Positions 50,326-61,220 of a DNA stretch of 64,000 bases are shown piece after piece (position 1 is the stretch's first letter; each line of letters begins with the position of its first letter). Source of the stretch: Carnegiea gigantea (Eukaryota; Streptophyta; Magnoliopsida; Caryophyllales; Cactaceae); NCBI GenBank assembly GCA_029747015.1, contig JAKOGI010000080.1, positions 592,501 through 656,500 on the forward strand, read 5' to 3'. The position numbers and the translations under genes were made by a program. The notes below the pieces were generated by a model. The model saw only the letters and a list, made by a program, of their open reading frames with translations. It was not told the origin of the DNA and made no database searches.

Positions 50326-51490
50326 TACATTACAAGGTCGATTACCACCAAACAAGAAAGCCATACATGCCTATTTTTTTATTTTTAACTTTTTTTTGGT
50401 CCGCAGGTTAATGCAAGTATAACAAACATAATAACAAATAAAACTATGAAAGTCCTAAGTTCTAAGCTACACACGGATTATTATCATTAGTCGACCCAAC
50501 CCACATAGTAGTATTACAATAATTCTTGCTGTAACCCCCATTGCTATCACACTGGGATAGAGCTCCCTTCTTGCGTAGCAACGTGGTGATGTCTAACTGT
50601 GCAACCTCCAACTTCCGCTTGCCCCAGATGATGCTGGTGCTATCTTGCTGTATACATGCCAAATTTTGTGGCAACCAAGTTTTCTTTGAAATAATAGCCA
50701 ATATAATTACGAAAAGCTAAAAATGGTTCTGGAATTTATAGGCAAGTTCGTAAGTCATACATTAATTTGCTTACATCACACCGGCAGGGTTACAGAAGAT
50801 GACACTACAGCATATTTCTGGGTTTGGTTTATCACAATTACAGGCCTACGAATCCATACTTGCTAAAATTTCCAATTTGGAAAGATCAGATAGGTAGATT
50901 AATAAAAAGGAAAGAAAAAAGAACCCACAAAAAAGAGAAAAATAGCATAGTACGATTGAAATGGGAAGGCATGAATGGAGATGAGATAGGTAGATGAATT
51001 GCTCACATATACCAGAAAAAAACTCACCAGTACTATGTGCATAATAAAGCAAGCTTACCACCACATTTGAGCCAAAGGAGCCTTCGATTATCGAGTTGTC
51101 GTCAAGTTGAAGGCTTCTTTTTCTTCAAGGAAAGAAGGAAAAAAGAGGAAGAACCTGGAAATGTCGATGGATCGGAGTTTGTCAGAGAGAGATTTGTAGA
51201 GCCAAATTTGGCACCCTGGCTTCCTCCAGCCCTCCATTTCTAAGATTGAAATGAACAAAAACATATAACACGAGATTGAATACGACTATAACAGTAGTAA
51301 GGAAGGAGTGGGAGGTAGACAGAATGCCCAAAATGGCTCTGCAACTTAACCTCTGAGAAATCTCCACCCCCATGAAACCGATGCTGCTTTTCAACCCTTG
51401 CATCTGCATGGATTACATCTCACTAACTTATTCGTAGGCTTATAAACACCCTCTACACTTTTTAACCCCTCCTTTGTGACTACTTTCTAT

Positions 51491-51519
51491 TTGTTTTGTT
51501 TTGTTTTGTTTTGTTTTTT
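51491..51519. repeat. Microsatellite (TTTTG)n
   Basis: About five TTTTG units. Confidence 0.9.
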
Positions 51520-52964
51520 GGACTTCACAGTTCACACACAAAAAAGTTGGAATCTGTAGGTCTGACTATGCCCCTTTCACAAACAACCCCCCCAAAAAAA
51601 AGGATAAAAGACTAATGATTTCTAACAGTAAGATCCAGTAATGATGACAACAACAGACCAGGAAAATTACAGAAGTCAACGTGTTTGTATACAATGGCTT
51701 CGGCCGGACTCATTTGGCATACAAAGCCAACAAAACCACGTTCTTAAGTGGGCCCAACCCAGATTCCACTACCCCCGGCCCAAAAGAAAGGGCTGGCACC
51801 CAAGGCAATCTTAGTGCTGGAGCCCCTGCCGTAGATGCTTAATTTGTATTCCAGCTACTACAAATCTAAGCTTTTGCATATAATGTAAGGCAGTGACCTC
51901 CCTCAGGCCTGTCCTTTTAGCTGTAGTATGGAACAGGAAGTGGGAACGAACTAAAGGGAATTGGATAAAGTAGAAAAGAGCTAGACGGAAAGCCTTAAAA
52001 TATGAAAAGAACAACCCATTGTGGACTCCTACCGGAGATGACGAAAACAAAAGGATGAGTAGTTTGTCGCTCTCTTGGAATTTGTTTGTCATCTCTAGAT
52101 ACATCAAGATGCAAGCGTCAAGACTTTTCTAGACATGTTTGGTGGCCTTTCACAGCTTTGATAAGATTATTGAGCCAAGGACCATAAACTTGGGAGTTGG
52201 GACCTAAGGTGATTCATGGAACAAACATTCCCGTCTCACTTTGGCTGTAAGTTGTAATTCTTATGCCATGCAACACCATTCCCTAAACTATTCCTGCATC
52301 GATGTTGAGGAAGTTCACCCTACATGAAGATTTCTTGGCTAGGGACCTACACACTTAGAGGTCACACAATGGTGCTCAAAACAAGTATAACCCTATTGCA
52401 CGTAGTCATTGGGGCTCATTCCTAAAGGTAAGCACGAGTTGACTAGCAATCAAAGATAAATGACCAAACATAAACATGTTAGAATGTGAAACAAACCAAA
52501 CCAAATAGTGCCCCAAAAAGACCACCTTGAGCAGGTGTGATAGAGTCATCCTCACATGTGCTTGTTAAGCTACATTAAAGGACCACAATTAGCTGGTTGG
52601 TGGGTCAAATCTAAAATGTACGCTGCCTCACCTCCAATGTATGTATGTATAATAATATCAATATGCAATGGATAGACTAAAGCACCACAACCAAAGGAAC
52701 AAATCACCAGAATGCATACAAGACCAAGAAACGAGACAAACACAGAGAGTGCAAGAAGGAAGCATGAACAATAGCATTATCTCGAGAAGTAAGGGATTAA
52801 ATACAAGCTAACAGGAGCCGAATCTTCAAGGAAAACATTCCATTACACATGTATCATAGCAAAATCAACACATTATAACGGCTATTTGCATTGCAATGAA
52901 CAACGAAACCACAATAATACACCCAATTACCAGTGAAAAAGGAACCAACCCAGTTGAGCTATTT

Positions 52965-53796
52965 CTATTTTGGTCCAGGAGCTTTCTTCTTTCCGGCAAC
53001 GGCAATCCCTCTGCCCTTCAGAGTCCTACAATTGTTCTTGGTTCTTTGTCCACGGCAGGGTAAACCCTGAATATGCCTTATTCCTCTATAGCATCGAATC
53101 TCCTTCAATCTCTTAATTGACATAGCAGTGAATCTCCTCTGTGTATAAATTACACAAACCCCATCAAAACCCATCACCCAAACCAACTCCATATTCACAA
53201 ACATTCTTGGAACAATCCTAAGTCGAGGAATGCACATAAGCGCAAACAAGGTCCATCCCAACACCAATTGAAAATGAAGGTAGAAACCCACGAACTTATA
53301 AACATACTCAATGCTAAAAGAAACACTCTGTCGAGCCGTCAATTTTCGATGGAAATAAAGCATTAAGAAGAGATTACCAAGTCACCCTCGATCATGTACT
53401 TAGAGACTTCACTCCTGAGTCGAATAAGCTCATCGTCAGTCAAGTCCTTGGTGATTTTGTTGTCCAAGCTCAAATCGCAGAGAATTTGACGAGACCTAAC
53501 ACGGCCAATACCATGAATGTATTGAAGAGAGTATTCGACCCTTTTGTTGTTAGGGATTTCAACCCCAGCAACACGCACACATTTGATGTTCAACCCACCA
53601 ATCTACACAGAAATTGCGAATGGGGAATTTTCCCTGAAGGCAAGACGAACTAAATTAAACAGAGATTAATTAATTGAACAAAAGGGGTTACCTTGGGAGG
53701 TTTTGGAGTGCGGAAACAGACGGAGGGGGGAGGAATTGAGGGTCTGGGCTTGCATATGAGTGAGAGTGAAGGTAACGCCGGTGTTGCCAGAGCCAT
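52965..53796 (-). CDS. RPS13: Plastid 30S ribosomal protein S13 (nuclear-encoded), three exons
   Basis: A component of the head of the chloroplast 30S subunit, contacting 16S rRNA and tRNA. Exons on the minus strand: 53796-53692, 53602-53378 and 53138-52965, all phase 0, giving 167 residues, about the length of the Arabidopsis plastid protein. Exon 1 ([20 protein letters not shown]) is Ala/Ser/Pro-rich, fitting a chloroplast transit peptide. Exon 2 carries [19 protein letters not shown] with the helix-two-turn-helix core [11 protein letters not shown]. Exon 3 carries [20 protein letters not shown] and [10 protein letters not shown], the S13 signature, then a basic tail GKKKAPGPK. The bacterial-type sequence and the plastid targeting region distinguish it from cytosolic S18 and mitochondrial S13. 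Confidence 0.94.
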
Positions 53797-55214
53797 TTTA
53801 GAAAGAGAGAGAGAGGATTGAAGTCAGCAGATAACCTTAGCCATCTATGGCTAGTCCAGAAGTGACACTCCCTTATCTTGTTCTTTTGCGTAGGTGAGTA
53901 GCAGAAAAGGATGTTGAGCTTACAAAATGCTCTGGGGCTGGACCTACTTCAACCAAAAAAAAAGGTTTTCGGAAAATTGTTTTGGGCTGTAAGGCAAAAC
54001 ATTTGGGCCTCTGGAGGCCCATTTGAGGAGTGAGGACAGAAAATCGTCCGCCGGTGTTCCGACTTCTCGTTGGACACATGCTAATTATTACAAGGCTACG
54101 TGTGGGGCAGGGATATACTTGAAACTGTTATATTTGCGGATGAGATCCAGTGTGACAGCGGTAAAAAAGTGGTTAAATTCGATCCAAAAAAAAAGAGAGA
54201 TGAAAATTAGGTGGTGAGATTTAAAAATAAAGGAAAATGATTGAATTTTATGTTACAAACTAATATGCTTATATTTTTGCATATATCTATAATTTAAATT
54301 ATTGTTTGATTTTTTAATATAAAGACTTGCAGTAGATAAATCGGTGCTACTGTTTTTGTATATAGGTCATGATCGAGGAAATTAGTTGTGTAGGTAGCAG
54401 ATTGCAGTTTAGATAGCATATGGTTGTTTAAGTAGCTCATAACATTTCTAATTTAACGGTTAATAGATAGCTGTTTAAATGAGCGGTTCAAATAAATGTA
54501 TTCGGTAAATTTAACAGTTGGATTAGCTGATTAATATAAATTAACATAAAAGGATATAGATAATTTCCAATGATAAAATTTCCAAATGATAATTTTTAGC
54601 CAAAAAATTAAAAATAATGAAATGTTACTCTTAAATGCCAAAAGTTAATATTATTATCTTTTCAGAAATGCTGCTTAGAACGCTAAACGCTACTTGAAAT
54701 GTTAGTCAAAATACTAGGTTACCAAATATTAAAAATAATTAATTAGTGTATTGACTTGATCAAGACACTAAACTCTACTCAAAACATTGTTGCCAAACAA
54801 GACAACAGCCGAAAATGAAATCTCGCATATGAAAAATAATAACAATGTAATAACCTAAAATAGACTTATAAACAATATATTGCACAGATACATATTATAC
54901 TAAAAATCTAACTATTTATTTAAATTTTGTCCTTAAAATATTTATTTTTGATTTTTCAAGACAATTATATGCATTACTAATTAACATTGCTAGTTTGCTA
55001 CACATAGAAGGATAACATCTGCCAACCTCGATTGATAAAGCATAACAAAGGCACAGCTTATTTACATTGTGAGAACAAAGCTACATGCTTAAACTCAGAC
55101 ATTTTTAATTATTTTATCATAAGCCTATAGCAGGCTAACCAGGGCATACAGAAGCAGCCTCGACTTTACCGCACCAAATAAAGTGCTACCCTACCCGCGT
55201 GTCCCTGTGTAACT
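53797..55214. other. Intergenic region between RPS13 and the glycine-rich gene
   Basis: The first 200 bases beyond the RPS13 start are probably its promoter and leader. From about 54.3 kb the sequence is AT-rich and contains phrases such as TAGCTGTTTAAATGAGCGG and a right end TTGCCAAACAAGAC near 54800 that resembles hAT-type MITE termini. A matching left end was not located. No gene is supported. Confidence 0.6.
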
Positions 55215-55643
55215 TCACCTCCTTGCGTTGGCACTTCGACCACCGTGGGCCACATCACGCGGTTCGTTGGGCCTTGGTTGTTGTTGGGCCGGAAACCCAC
55301 CGAACCAACTCTCCTGGTGGAACCCACCACCATTCCCCCCGGCGCCGAAGCTGCTTCCGAACCCAAATCCAAACGGACCACCAAACCCATTTTGGCTCGG
55401 GCCTGGAGCTTGACCTGAACCAGCACCCCAGCCAAAACCAAACCCACCACTGGGTCCTCCGTTACCGTTGAACCCTCCAGAACCCGATCCATAGCCAAAG
55501 GCGGAACCTCGAGGGCTCGCACCGTAGCCCCATCTGTATCCCCAGGTCCCATCGGGCGAACCACCGGAGCCCCACCGGCAGTTCCACCCACCCCAATCGG
55601 GTTGGCCCGCACCCGTGTTGCCGCCGTGGTGATGATTAGCCAT
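55215..55643 (-). CDS. Probable glycine-rich protein, 142 residues
   Basis: The frame starts at MANHHHGG and is extremely rich in Gly, Trp, Phe and Tyr, with repeated GW/GFG units such as WGYRWGYGAS, GGFGFGWGAGSG and GGPFGFGFGSSFGAGG. This composition is found in plant glycine-rich proteins of the cell-wall or stress-related type, whose members often carry WGSGSSP-like phrases. Here WGSGGSPDG is visible. No signal peptide precedes the repeats in this frame. The CT-rich sequence upstream looks like a leader and has an in-frame stop, so the ATG at 55643 was chosen. Another minus-strand frame (55166-55819) overlaps it and begins with a hydrophobic stretch, leaving some doubt which is real. The function is unknown. 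Confidence 0.55.
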   Translation of the reverse strand: MANHHHGGNTGAGQPDWGGWNCRWGSGGSPDGTWGYRWGYGASPRGSAFGYGSGSGGFNGNGGPSGGFGFGWGAGSGQAPGPSQNGFGGPFGFGFGSSFGAGGNGGGFHQESWFGGFPAQQQPRPNEPRDVAHGGRSANARR

Positions 55644-56359
55644 CTCTTGTGGATCTTGATCCAAAGTAGGTGGTTTGGTGGATGAGGGAGGAGACTGAGG
55701 AAGAAATGAGATGAAATTGAGCAGCTAATACCAAACCCACCAAGGACAAAAGTCACCCAATTCATCCTTATCTTAATCCCTTTTATTTTTGTCAAAAGCA
55801 AGGGGCCCCCCATTGTCATAATTCAAGAATTATTGATACTAAGCTACATTAGCGGTTTGTATAATTCCATGTGTATGTAGGGATGATATCATCACGCTTC
55901 TTCCTTCTCAGTTTGTTTTTGAATTTGTTTTTATTTATCTAAACGCATTTCATTCCCATTTTTATTTCCTTCATCATTATTTCTTAGTTTACTTTGTTTA
56001 CAATTATCTCTTAATTTAGGTCCATCATTTGACGGATTGGGTCCTGCTTTCTTTAAGCCTTGATGTAGTCATCTTGATGAGACATTAAATTGTAGGTGAA
56101 GATATTTACAAACGTTACATATGATTTCTTTTCCCCTTATTTCCTATCCGTCAAGGGATGAAAAGTGGTCCAATTTGTTTTGTCAAGATAGTATGGAATG
56201 GCCATATCAGTTAGCAACATACCTTCTTGTGATCATTCGATGTAGATGTTTTTTTGAGATTAATGTTGATATTGTACCTTTAACAATCTCATTTAAGTTT
56301 GTGCACTTTGCATTATTATGATCGTGATTAGGATCTATTACCTTCTTTTATTAAAATAA

Positions 56360-56373
56360 TTTATTATTATTAC

Positions 56374-56405
<32 letters not shown>
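56360..56405. repeat. Microsatellite (ATT)n
   Basis: About fifteen ATT units with one interruption (TAC). Confidence 0.95.
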
Positions 56406-56406
<1 letters not shown>

Positions 56407-56565
56407 AAGGAGATACCTAAAAAGAAAAATATAACACACTTCGCTTTCTTTATCTTCCATAAATAATGCAAGTAAAATAACATATTTGTTTAGGGCTCAA
56501 AAGGTGAGTAAGCATGATAACATTTATGGGTCTAAACGAAAAGTGCGATATGCCGGAAAGCCCTT

Positions 56566-56570
<5 letters not shown>

Positions 56571-56610
<40 letters not shown>
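56571..56610. repeat. Microsatellite (TA)20
   Basis: Uninterrupted TA dinucleotides for 40 bases. Confidence 0.95.
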
Positions 56611-56613
<3 letters not shown>

Positions 56614-57238
56614 CTCATATCATTAAAAATAATCCCTAATCTTTTTATTATATAAGTAAACATATATAAAAACTTATCCTATAAAATACGAATGAATTTT
56701 ATACTTGGAATTTTATACTAATTTTTCTTCATGAAATTAGGATTATATTGGGTCTTTCACTTTATAGATAGCAGTAGAACGGCGCAATTACATGGATAAT
56801 AACTTTTTTTTTAAAAAAAAAAATGAAGCCCTTGAGTAGAGGTGACAAAAAGGTCGTATTAATTATTAACCTTGCTCAAGTCATGGCGGACCTAACGGCT
56901 CTCTTCATTTTCATCAATATCGACACTCTTGGGCCTCCCAACCTTATCAACAACTCAAATCATCCAAACGGCAGTAGTTAAGTAATTTTCAACATCAACG
57001 TAGAAAAACTAATGTAAGATAGATGAATATAATTAATAAAATCAGGCTCCCTGGTCATGGTTTTTGTCTCGTCCCATGTATTTAATATATTTTTCTTTTT
57101 TGTTCTGCGGGTTCCCTTGTCTTATTTATCTCACTTTCTTCGTTTGGTCTTTTCACGTATTAATTCAAGAGTTTCTTTTCAAATTCACATGTTGCTTTCT
57201 TTTGGTCTTTATCAATTGCTCAGGCCCACCATACTCGT

Positions 57239-57255
57239 CCCCCCCCCCCCCCCCC
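57239..57255. repeat. Poly(C) tract, 17 bases
   Basis: Seventeen C, about 160 bases upstream of the transporter start codon. Confidence 0.9.
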
Positions 57256-57417
57256 AATCATGGCATCATTCTACCAACCGTATCAGTAATTCACTTAAAC
57301 CCTTCCCCCGCTCCCCCAGTGTCTCTCTGATCTTCCATGGCCAATTGCAATAACCATCTCAAATCTCCTTGAATCCAAATTAAACGAGGACCACCATATT
57401 CTCAACAAGGGCTATAT

Positions 57418-59244
57418 ATGTCATCCATGGCCCTGTGGTGCACCCAAACGGCGCCGTTTGCGGTGCAAGTTGTCCAAGGAAGATGGTTCACCGTTTTCGC
57501 CTCTTTTCTCATAATGGCAGGGGCAGGGGCCACCTACCTCTTCGGCATCTACTCTAAGGAGATAAAATCATCCTTAGGATACGACCAAACCACCCTTAAC
57601 CTCCTGGGCTTCTTCAAGGACTTGGGGGCCAACGTTGGTGTCCTTTCCGGCCTAATCGCCGAGGTGGTCCCCACATGGGCTGTCCTCCTGATCGGGTCGG
57701 CCATGAACTTCGCGGGCTACTTCATGATCTGGATGGCGGTGACGGGCCGAACCGCCCCGCCCCGGGTGTGGCTCATGTGCCTCTACATCTGCGTGGGGGC
57801 CAACTCCCAGAATTTCGCCAACACCGGGGCGCTGGTCACGTGCGTCAAGAACTTTCCGGAGAGTCGGGGCATCATGCTCGGTCTTCTCAAAGGGTTCGTT
57901 GGTCTCAGCGGCGCTGTCATGACTCAGATCTATCTGGCTATTTATGGCAATGACTCCAAGTCTCTCATCCTACTCATTGCGTGGCTCCCAGCCGCTATCT
58001 CCGTCGTCTTTGTCTACACCATCCGTACTCTCCCGGTGGCGCGTCAGCCTCACGAGCTCAAGGTGTTCTACCATTTTCTGTATGTCTCCATTGGGCTAGC
58101 CCTCTTCCTTATGGCCATCACCATTGTGGAGAAACAGGTCACCTTTAGTCGTGCCGCATATGCCGGGAGTGCAAGTGTGGTGTGTGTTTTTCTCTTTGTT
58201 CCTCTTCTGATTACCATTAGGGAGGAGGTCCTACTTTGGAGTCAGCTAAGTAGTAAAAGGACGTATAACAACCATCCAGTATGGACCCCACCGCCGTCAA
58301 AGGCGGAGGGGAGGGCTAATGACGATGCTTCACTTGCCTCTGAGCAGGTAGTCGTTGTTGATTCTCAAAACGGTCGTACGGGGGACCCCATGAAGGACAC
58401 TGAGGAGAAAATGTCTTGTTTTTTGACCACATTCAACAAACCCGAAAGAGGAGAGGACTACACCATATTGCAAGCGTTGCTGAGCATTGACATGGGGATA
58501 TTGTTCCTAGCCACATTATGTGGTCTCGGCTCGAGCCTCACCGCCGTGGATAATTTAGGCCAGATTGGGGAGTCATTGGGCTACCCGGCCAAAACGGTTA
58601 GCTCATTTGTGTCCCTAGTGAGCATATGGAATTATTTTGGCCGAGTGTTTGCCGGATTTGTATCCGAAACCCTATTAGCCAAGTACCAAATTCCGCGACC
58701 CCTAATGATGACATTGGTCCTCCTCCTCTCCTGCGTAGGGCACATCCTCATAGCCTTCCCCATTCCGGGATCAGTCTACATTGCCTCCGTCATCATCGGA
58801 TTCTCCTTCGGAGCCCAACTCCCCCTACTCTTCGCAATCATATCCGAGCTCTTCGGGCTCAAGTACTACTCCACCTTGTTCAACTGCGGACAGCTCGCCA
58901 GCCCCCTCGGCTCGTACATTTTGAACGTAAAGGTGACCGGGATGTTGTACGACAATGAGGCGCTCAAAGAGTTGGCGAAGAAAGGGTTGACGAGGTCGGA
59001 TGTGAAGGAATTAACGTGCCTCGGAAGGCATTGTTATAGGATCTCTTTCGTCATTTTGGCTGCGGTTACTTTCTTTGGTGCATTGGTTTCCTTCATTTTA
59101 GTGGTGAGGACCAGGGAATTTTATAGAGGGGACATTTATAAGAAGTTCAGAGAACAGGCTGAAGCTGCTGAGAAGCAACACGAGGAGAAGGAGATCGCCT
59201 TGGTGTCTGTCAAAACAGGGGAGATGACAAATTCAGGGGGCTGA
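57418..59244 (+). CDS. Nodulin-like / NFD4-like major facilitator protein, intronless
   Basis: A multi-pass membrane protein of the plant nodulin-like family (PF06813 type), which includes NUCLEAR FUSION DEFECTIVE 4. Substrates of most members are unknown. The single 608-residue frame has about 12 hydrophobic segments. The first is VFASFLIMAGAGATYLFGIY, with the family's GRWFTVFAS entry and GIYSKEIKSSLGYDQ loop. FPESRG at about 158 is a conserved cytosolic motif. A hydrophilic loop (about 275-350) divides the two halves. The second half has DNLGQIGESLGY, SIWNYFGRVFAGFVSE, and SELFGLKYYSTLFNCGQL. The tail is charged (EKQHEEKEIALVS). A second ATG at 57427 has the better context (CCATGGCC) and could be the true start. 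Codons are markedly GC-rich compared with neighbours. Identity of the family is secure; the cargo is not known. Confidence 0.93.
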   Translation: MSSMALWCTQTAPFAVQVVQGRWFTVFASFLIMAGAGATYLFGIYSKEIKSSLGYDQTTLNLLGFFKDLGANVGVLSGLIAEVVPTWAVLLIGSAMNFAGYFMIWMAVTGRTAPPRVWLMCLYICVGANSQNFANTGALVTCVKNFPESRGIMLGLLKGFVGLSGAVMTQIYLAIYGNDSKSLILLIAWLPAAISVVFVYTIRTLPVARQPHELKVFYHFLYVSIGLALFLMAITIVEKQVTFSRAAYAGSASVVCVFLFVPLLITIREEVLLWSQLSSKRTYNNHPVWTPPPSKAEGRANDDASLASEQVVVVDSQNGRTGDPMKDTEEKMSCFLTTFNKPERGEDYTILQALLSIDMGILFLATLCGLGSSLTAVDNLGQIGESLGYPAKTVSSFVSLVSIWNYFGRVFAGFVSETLLAKYQIPRPLMMTLVLLLSCVGHILIAFPIPGSVYIASVIIGFSFGAQLPLLFAIISELFGLKYYSTLFNCGQLASPLGSYILNVKVTGMLYDNEALKELAKKGLTRSDVKELTCLGRHCYRISFVILAAVTFFGALVSFILVVRTREFYRGDIYKKFREQAEAAEKQHEEKEIALVSVKTGEMTNSGG

Positions 59245-60612
59245 AATTTTAGCTCATGGAAGTAATTAGTACTATGGGCATTTCCTTACGGTATGAGAGC
59301 GAAGGGCGTAATTTAAATGATTTTTGATGCATTAAGAGGATAATTTTTTTAAAAACACAAACAGGAAATTGACGTGTTGTATTATTTGGTTGATGAAAAA
59401 GTAAAACAAGCCTTTTTTCTGTTTTCAGCTAGTCGTATACTCTTTATTCTTAATTAGTGTTCAACTCGCAATTTTATTTGTATTTGAAATATATATATAT
59501 ATACACCTTATGTGTTTATTTTATTACCAAATAGTAGAAACGTTATGATAACTAACCTTGTTAAAGGTCTGTTCTTTTCTTTGAGAAATATAGGTTCGTA
59601 AATGGGTAAAGTCAGTTGAAATTTGTTGAATTGAGTATTTTTTTGGTTGAAGTGGATTGAATTATCTTTTGTGTGATGCATAGAAGTCGGTTAAAATAGT
59701 GGAAAGTGGGTTAAAGTGGATATTTTTTATTGAAGTTTGTAAAATAGGTTGAAGTGAGTTGAGGTTGGTAAATTTGGATTTACCAACGAAAAGAACATGG
59801 TCTAAATAGAATTATTGTCGTATCAAATTTATATCAATTCTACATAGCTGTTTTTTAAAAAAAAGTGTCATATGGTATCATATGCTTTAGTAAATTATCT
59901 CACATGATTATTTTATCTTATACTAATGTGTGGCATCCATATGATAAGTTTACTTGCATACCATGATAGGAAAAAAAAAGGAGGCGGGTCAAATTGATGA
60001 AAGAGATGCCGATCAACAGTTAAGTAATTAATTAGCACCCAGTGTTTTAGTTTATGTGATTCAATTCAAATTCGACGGGGTCATGAGAGTGCGCTAATTG
60101 GACTCATATCCAATAAGTCAAAATCGTGTTAACTCCGGCCCTTGTTTCTAGTTCATGTTAGAAATGTAAACATTTGTTGTAATACCTTTATCTAAAAATG
60201 TTGTTAAGACATATAATAACAACGTGATTATATTGTTGAAGTGATCCATTAGAAATAGATCACTCTCATATTATCAACTGATAGCAAATATATTTCATTC
60301 GGTGCTGTATTGATTTAAGATTACAACGACGCAATAAGAAGAAGAAAAAAATCCTCTATTTTTATCTGATAGTAGGATGACACTGTTATTGAAATCAAAA
60401 TAATATGGCGAATGAAAAAAAAACCCTTATATTTTATACCTAAGATAAGAGTTGTGTTGTATCGCAAACCACCACTGTGATGGTCATCTTAAACCATATG
60501 ACTGATTAAAAGTAGCAACATTTATACCCAAACTTAATTTGTCTTAAACAAGAGTAGTAGTTTCTCACTAAATAATAGAGGAGCACGATGCCAAGTCATA
60601 ATTGATGATAAC
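59245..60612. other. Intergenic region between the transporter and CML genes
   Basis: Both flanking genes end here (convergent), so both 3' UTRs lie in it. It contains MITE M1 copy 2 and AT-rich sequence. Nothing else is supported. Confidence 0.7.
59565..59804. mobile_element. MITE, family M1 copy 2
   Basis: The left end GTTCTTTTCTTTGAGAAAT pairs with the reverse complement of the right end GTTCTTTTCGTTGGTAAAT at 16 of 19 bases. The interior repeats GTGGGTTAAAGTGGAT and GGTTGAAGTGAGTTGAGG, as in the copy at 39865. A TAAA flank on both sides may be a target duplication. Confidence 0.65.
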
Positions 60613-61092
60613 CTAGGGGAGAGAGTCAATTAGGTGCTTTAGTTCTTGAGAAGTCACGGCGCCATCTCCATCCCCATCCATGGAGTCAATAATCTCTTGG
60701 CAAGTCTCAAAAGAGAACCCACCAACTCCCATGTCCCTCATTGCTTGGAATAACCCCTCCCCTGTTATGACATCATCTCCGTCGGCGTCAATTGACTCAA
60801 ACGCGCTCTTGAGGAGCGTGGCCAAACTCCCTAGCTCCATATCTTTGGTGTTTAACTCAAGGAACTCGGCTAGGCTCAGCTGACCGTCTCTGTTGGCGTC
60901 AGCTTGGCTCATCATGGCTCGGACCTCCTGGTCCGTTGTCTTGTAGCCAAGCGAGCCCATAATCCCTGCAAGCTCGGCTTCATTGATGCGCCCATCGTTG
61001 TCCGAGTCAAAGGCTTGGAAGGCTTGCATTAGGCCTAGAACATGGCTCAGGGTCTCGGCTTCCACGGAGGTATTGGCTCCAAGCTGAGCCAT
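60613..61092 (-). CDS. Calmodulin-like EF-hand protein (CML), 159 residues, intronless
   Basis: A calcium sensor predicted to be soluble and cytosolic or nuclear. The ATG at 61092 (MAQLGANTSVEAETLSHVLG) is the first in the frame. Four EF-hand loops are visible: DSDNDGRINEAE (EF1), DANRDGQLSLAE (EF2), DADGDDVITGEG (EF3) and DGDGDGAVTSQE (EF4). EF1, EF2 and EF4 have the canonical Asp at position 1, Gly at 6 and Glu at 12. EF3 has Asp at 6 and Gly at 12, so it is likely weak or non-binding. There is no N-terminal extension, myristoylation site or C-terminal prenylation motif. No introns, as is usual for CML genes. A TATA box lies 120 bases upstream. The closest CML subgroup was not determined. 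Confidence 0.93.
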   Translation of the reverse strand: MAQLGANTSVEAETLSHVLGLMQAFQAFDSDNDGRINEAELAGIMGSLGYKTTDQEVRAMMSQADANRDGQLSLAEFLELNTKDMELGSLATLLKSAFESIDADGDDVITGEGLFQAMRDMGVGGFSFETCQEIIDSMDGDGDGAVTSQELKHLIDSLP

Positions 61093-61211
61093 ATTTATTT
61101 TTGAGGGCAAAGACTCGTTGGAAAAAGGGTACAAGGTGGTAGTAGTGGTAAGGATGTAGGAAATCGAGTGTAATTTGGGTAGATATGTACAAGTATTTGA
61201 TCCCAAACTTT

Positions 61212-61220
61212 CTATTTATA
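61212..61220 (-). promoter_or_regulatory. TATA box of the CML gene
   Basis: TATAAATAG on the minus strand, 120 bases upstream of the CML start codon, a normal distance for a plant TATA box and a leader of about 90 bases. Confidence 0.65.

Larger units (their letters stand above)
34496..52964. other. Gene-poor region between PIP5K and RPS13
   Basis: No gene could be supported in these 18.5 kb. Listed separately are a hairpin trio, AT and ATT microsatellites, two MITE-like or LINE insertions near 40 kb, a SINE near 42.5 kb, and two Helitrons at 45.9-50.3 kb. The PIP5K 3' UTR probably occupies the first few hundred bases. The interval 50.4-52.9 kb is less AT-rich and carries short frames on the minus strand (a 79-codon frame at 50462-50701) with no recognised domain; it may be transcribed but this cannot be shown. 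Confidence 0.65.
55644..57417. other. Intergenic region between the glycine-rich gene and the MFS transporter gene
   Basis: AT-rich sequence with an ATT microsatellite (56360-56405), an AT microsatellite (56571-56610) and a C17 run (57239-57255). The last 200 bases are C-rich and probably include the leader of the transporter gene. No other gene is supported. Confidence 0.7.

Noticed and set aside
53363..53593. Standalone 76-codon S13 frame ending in VISS
   Set aside because: It is exon 2 of RPS13 read into intron 2; the spliced three-exon model restores the full conserved protein.
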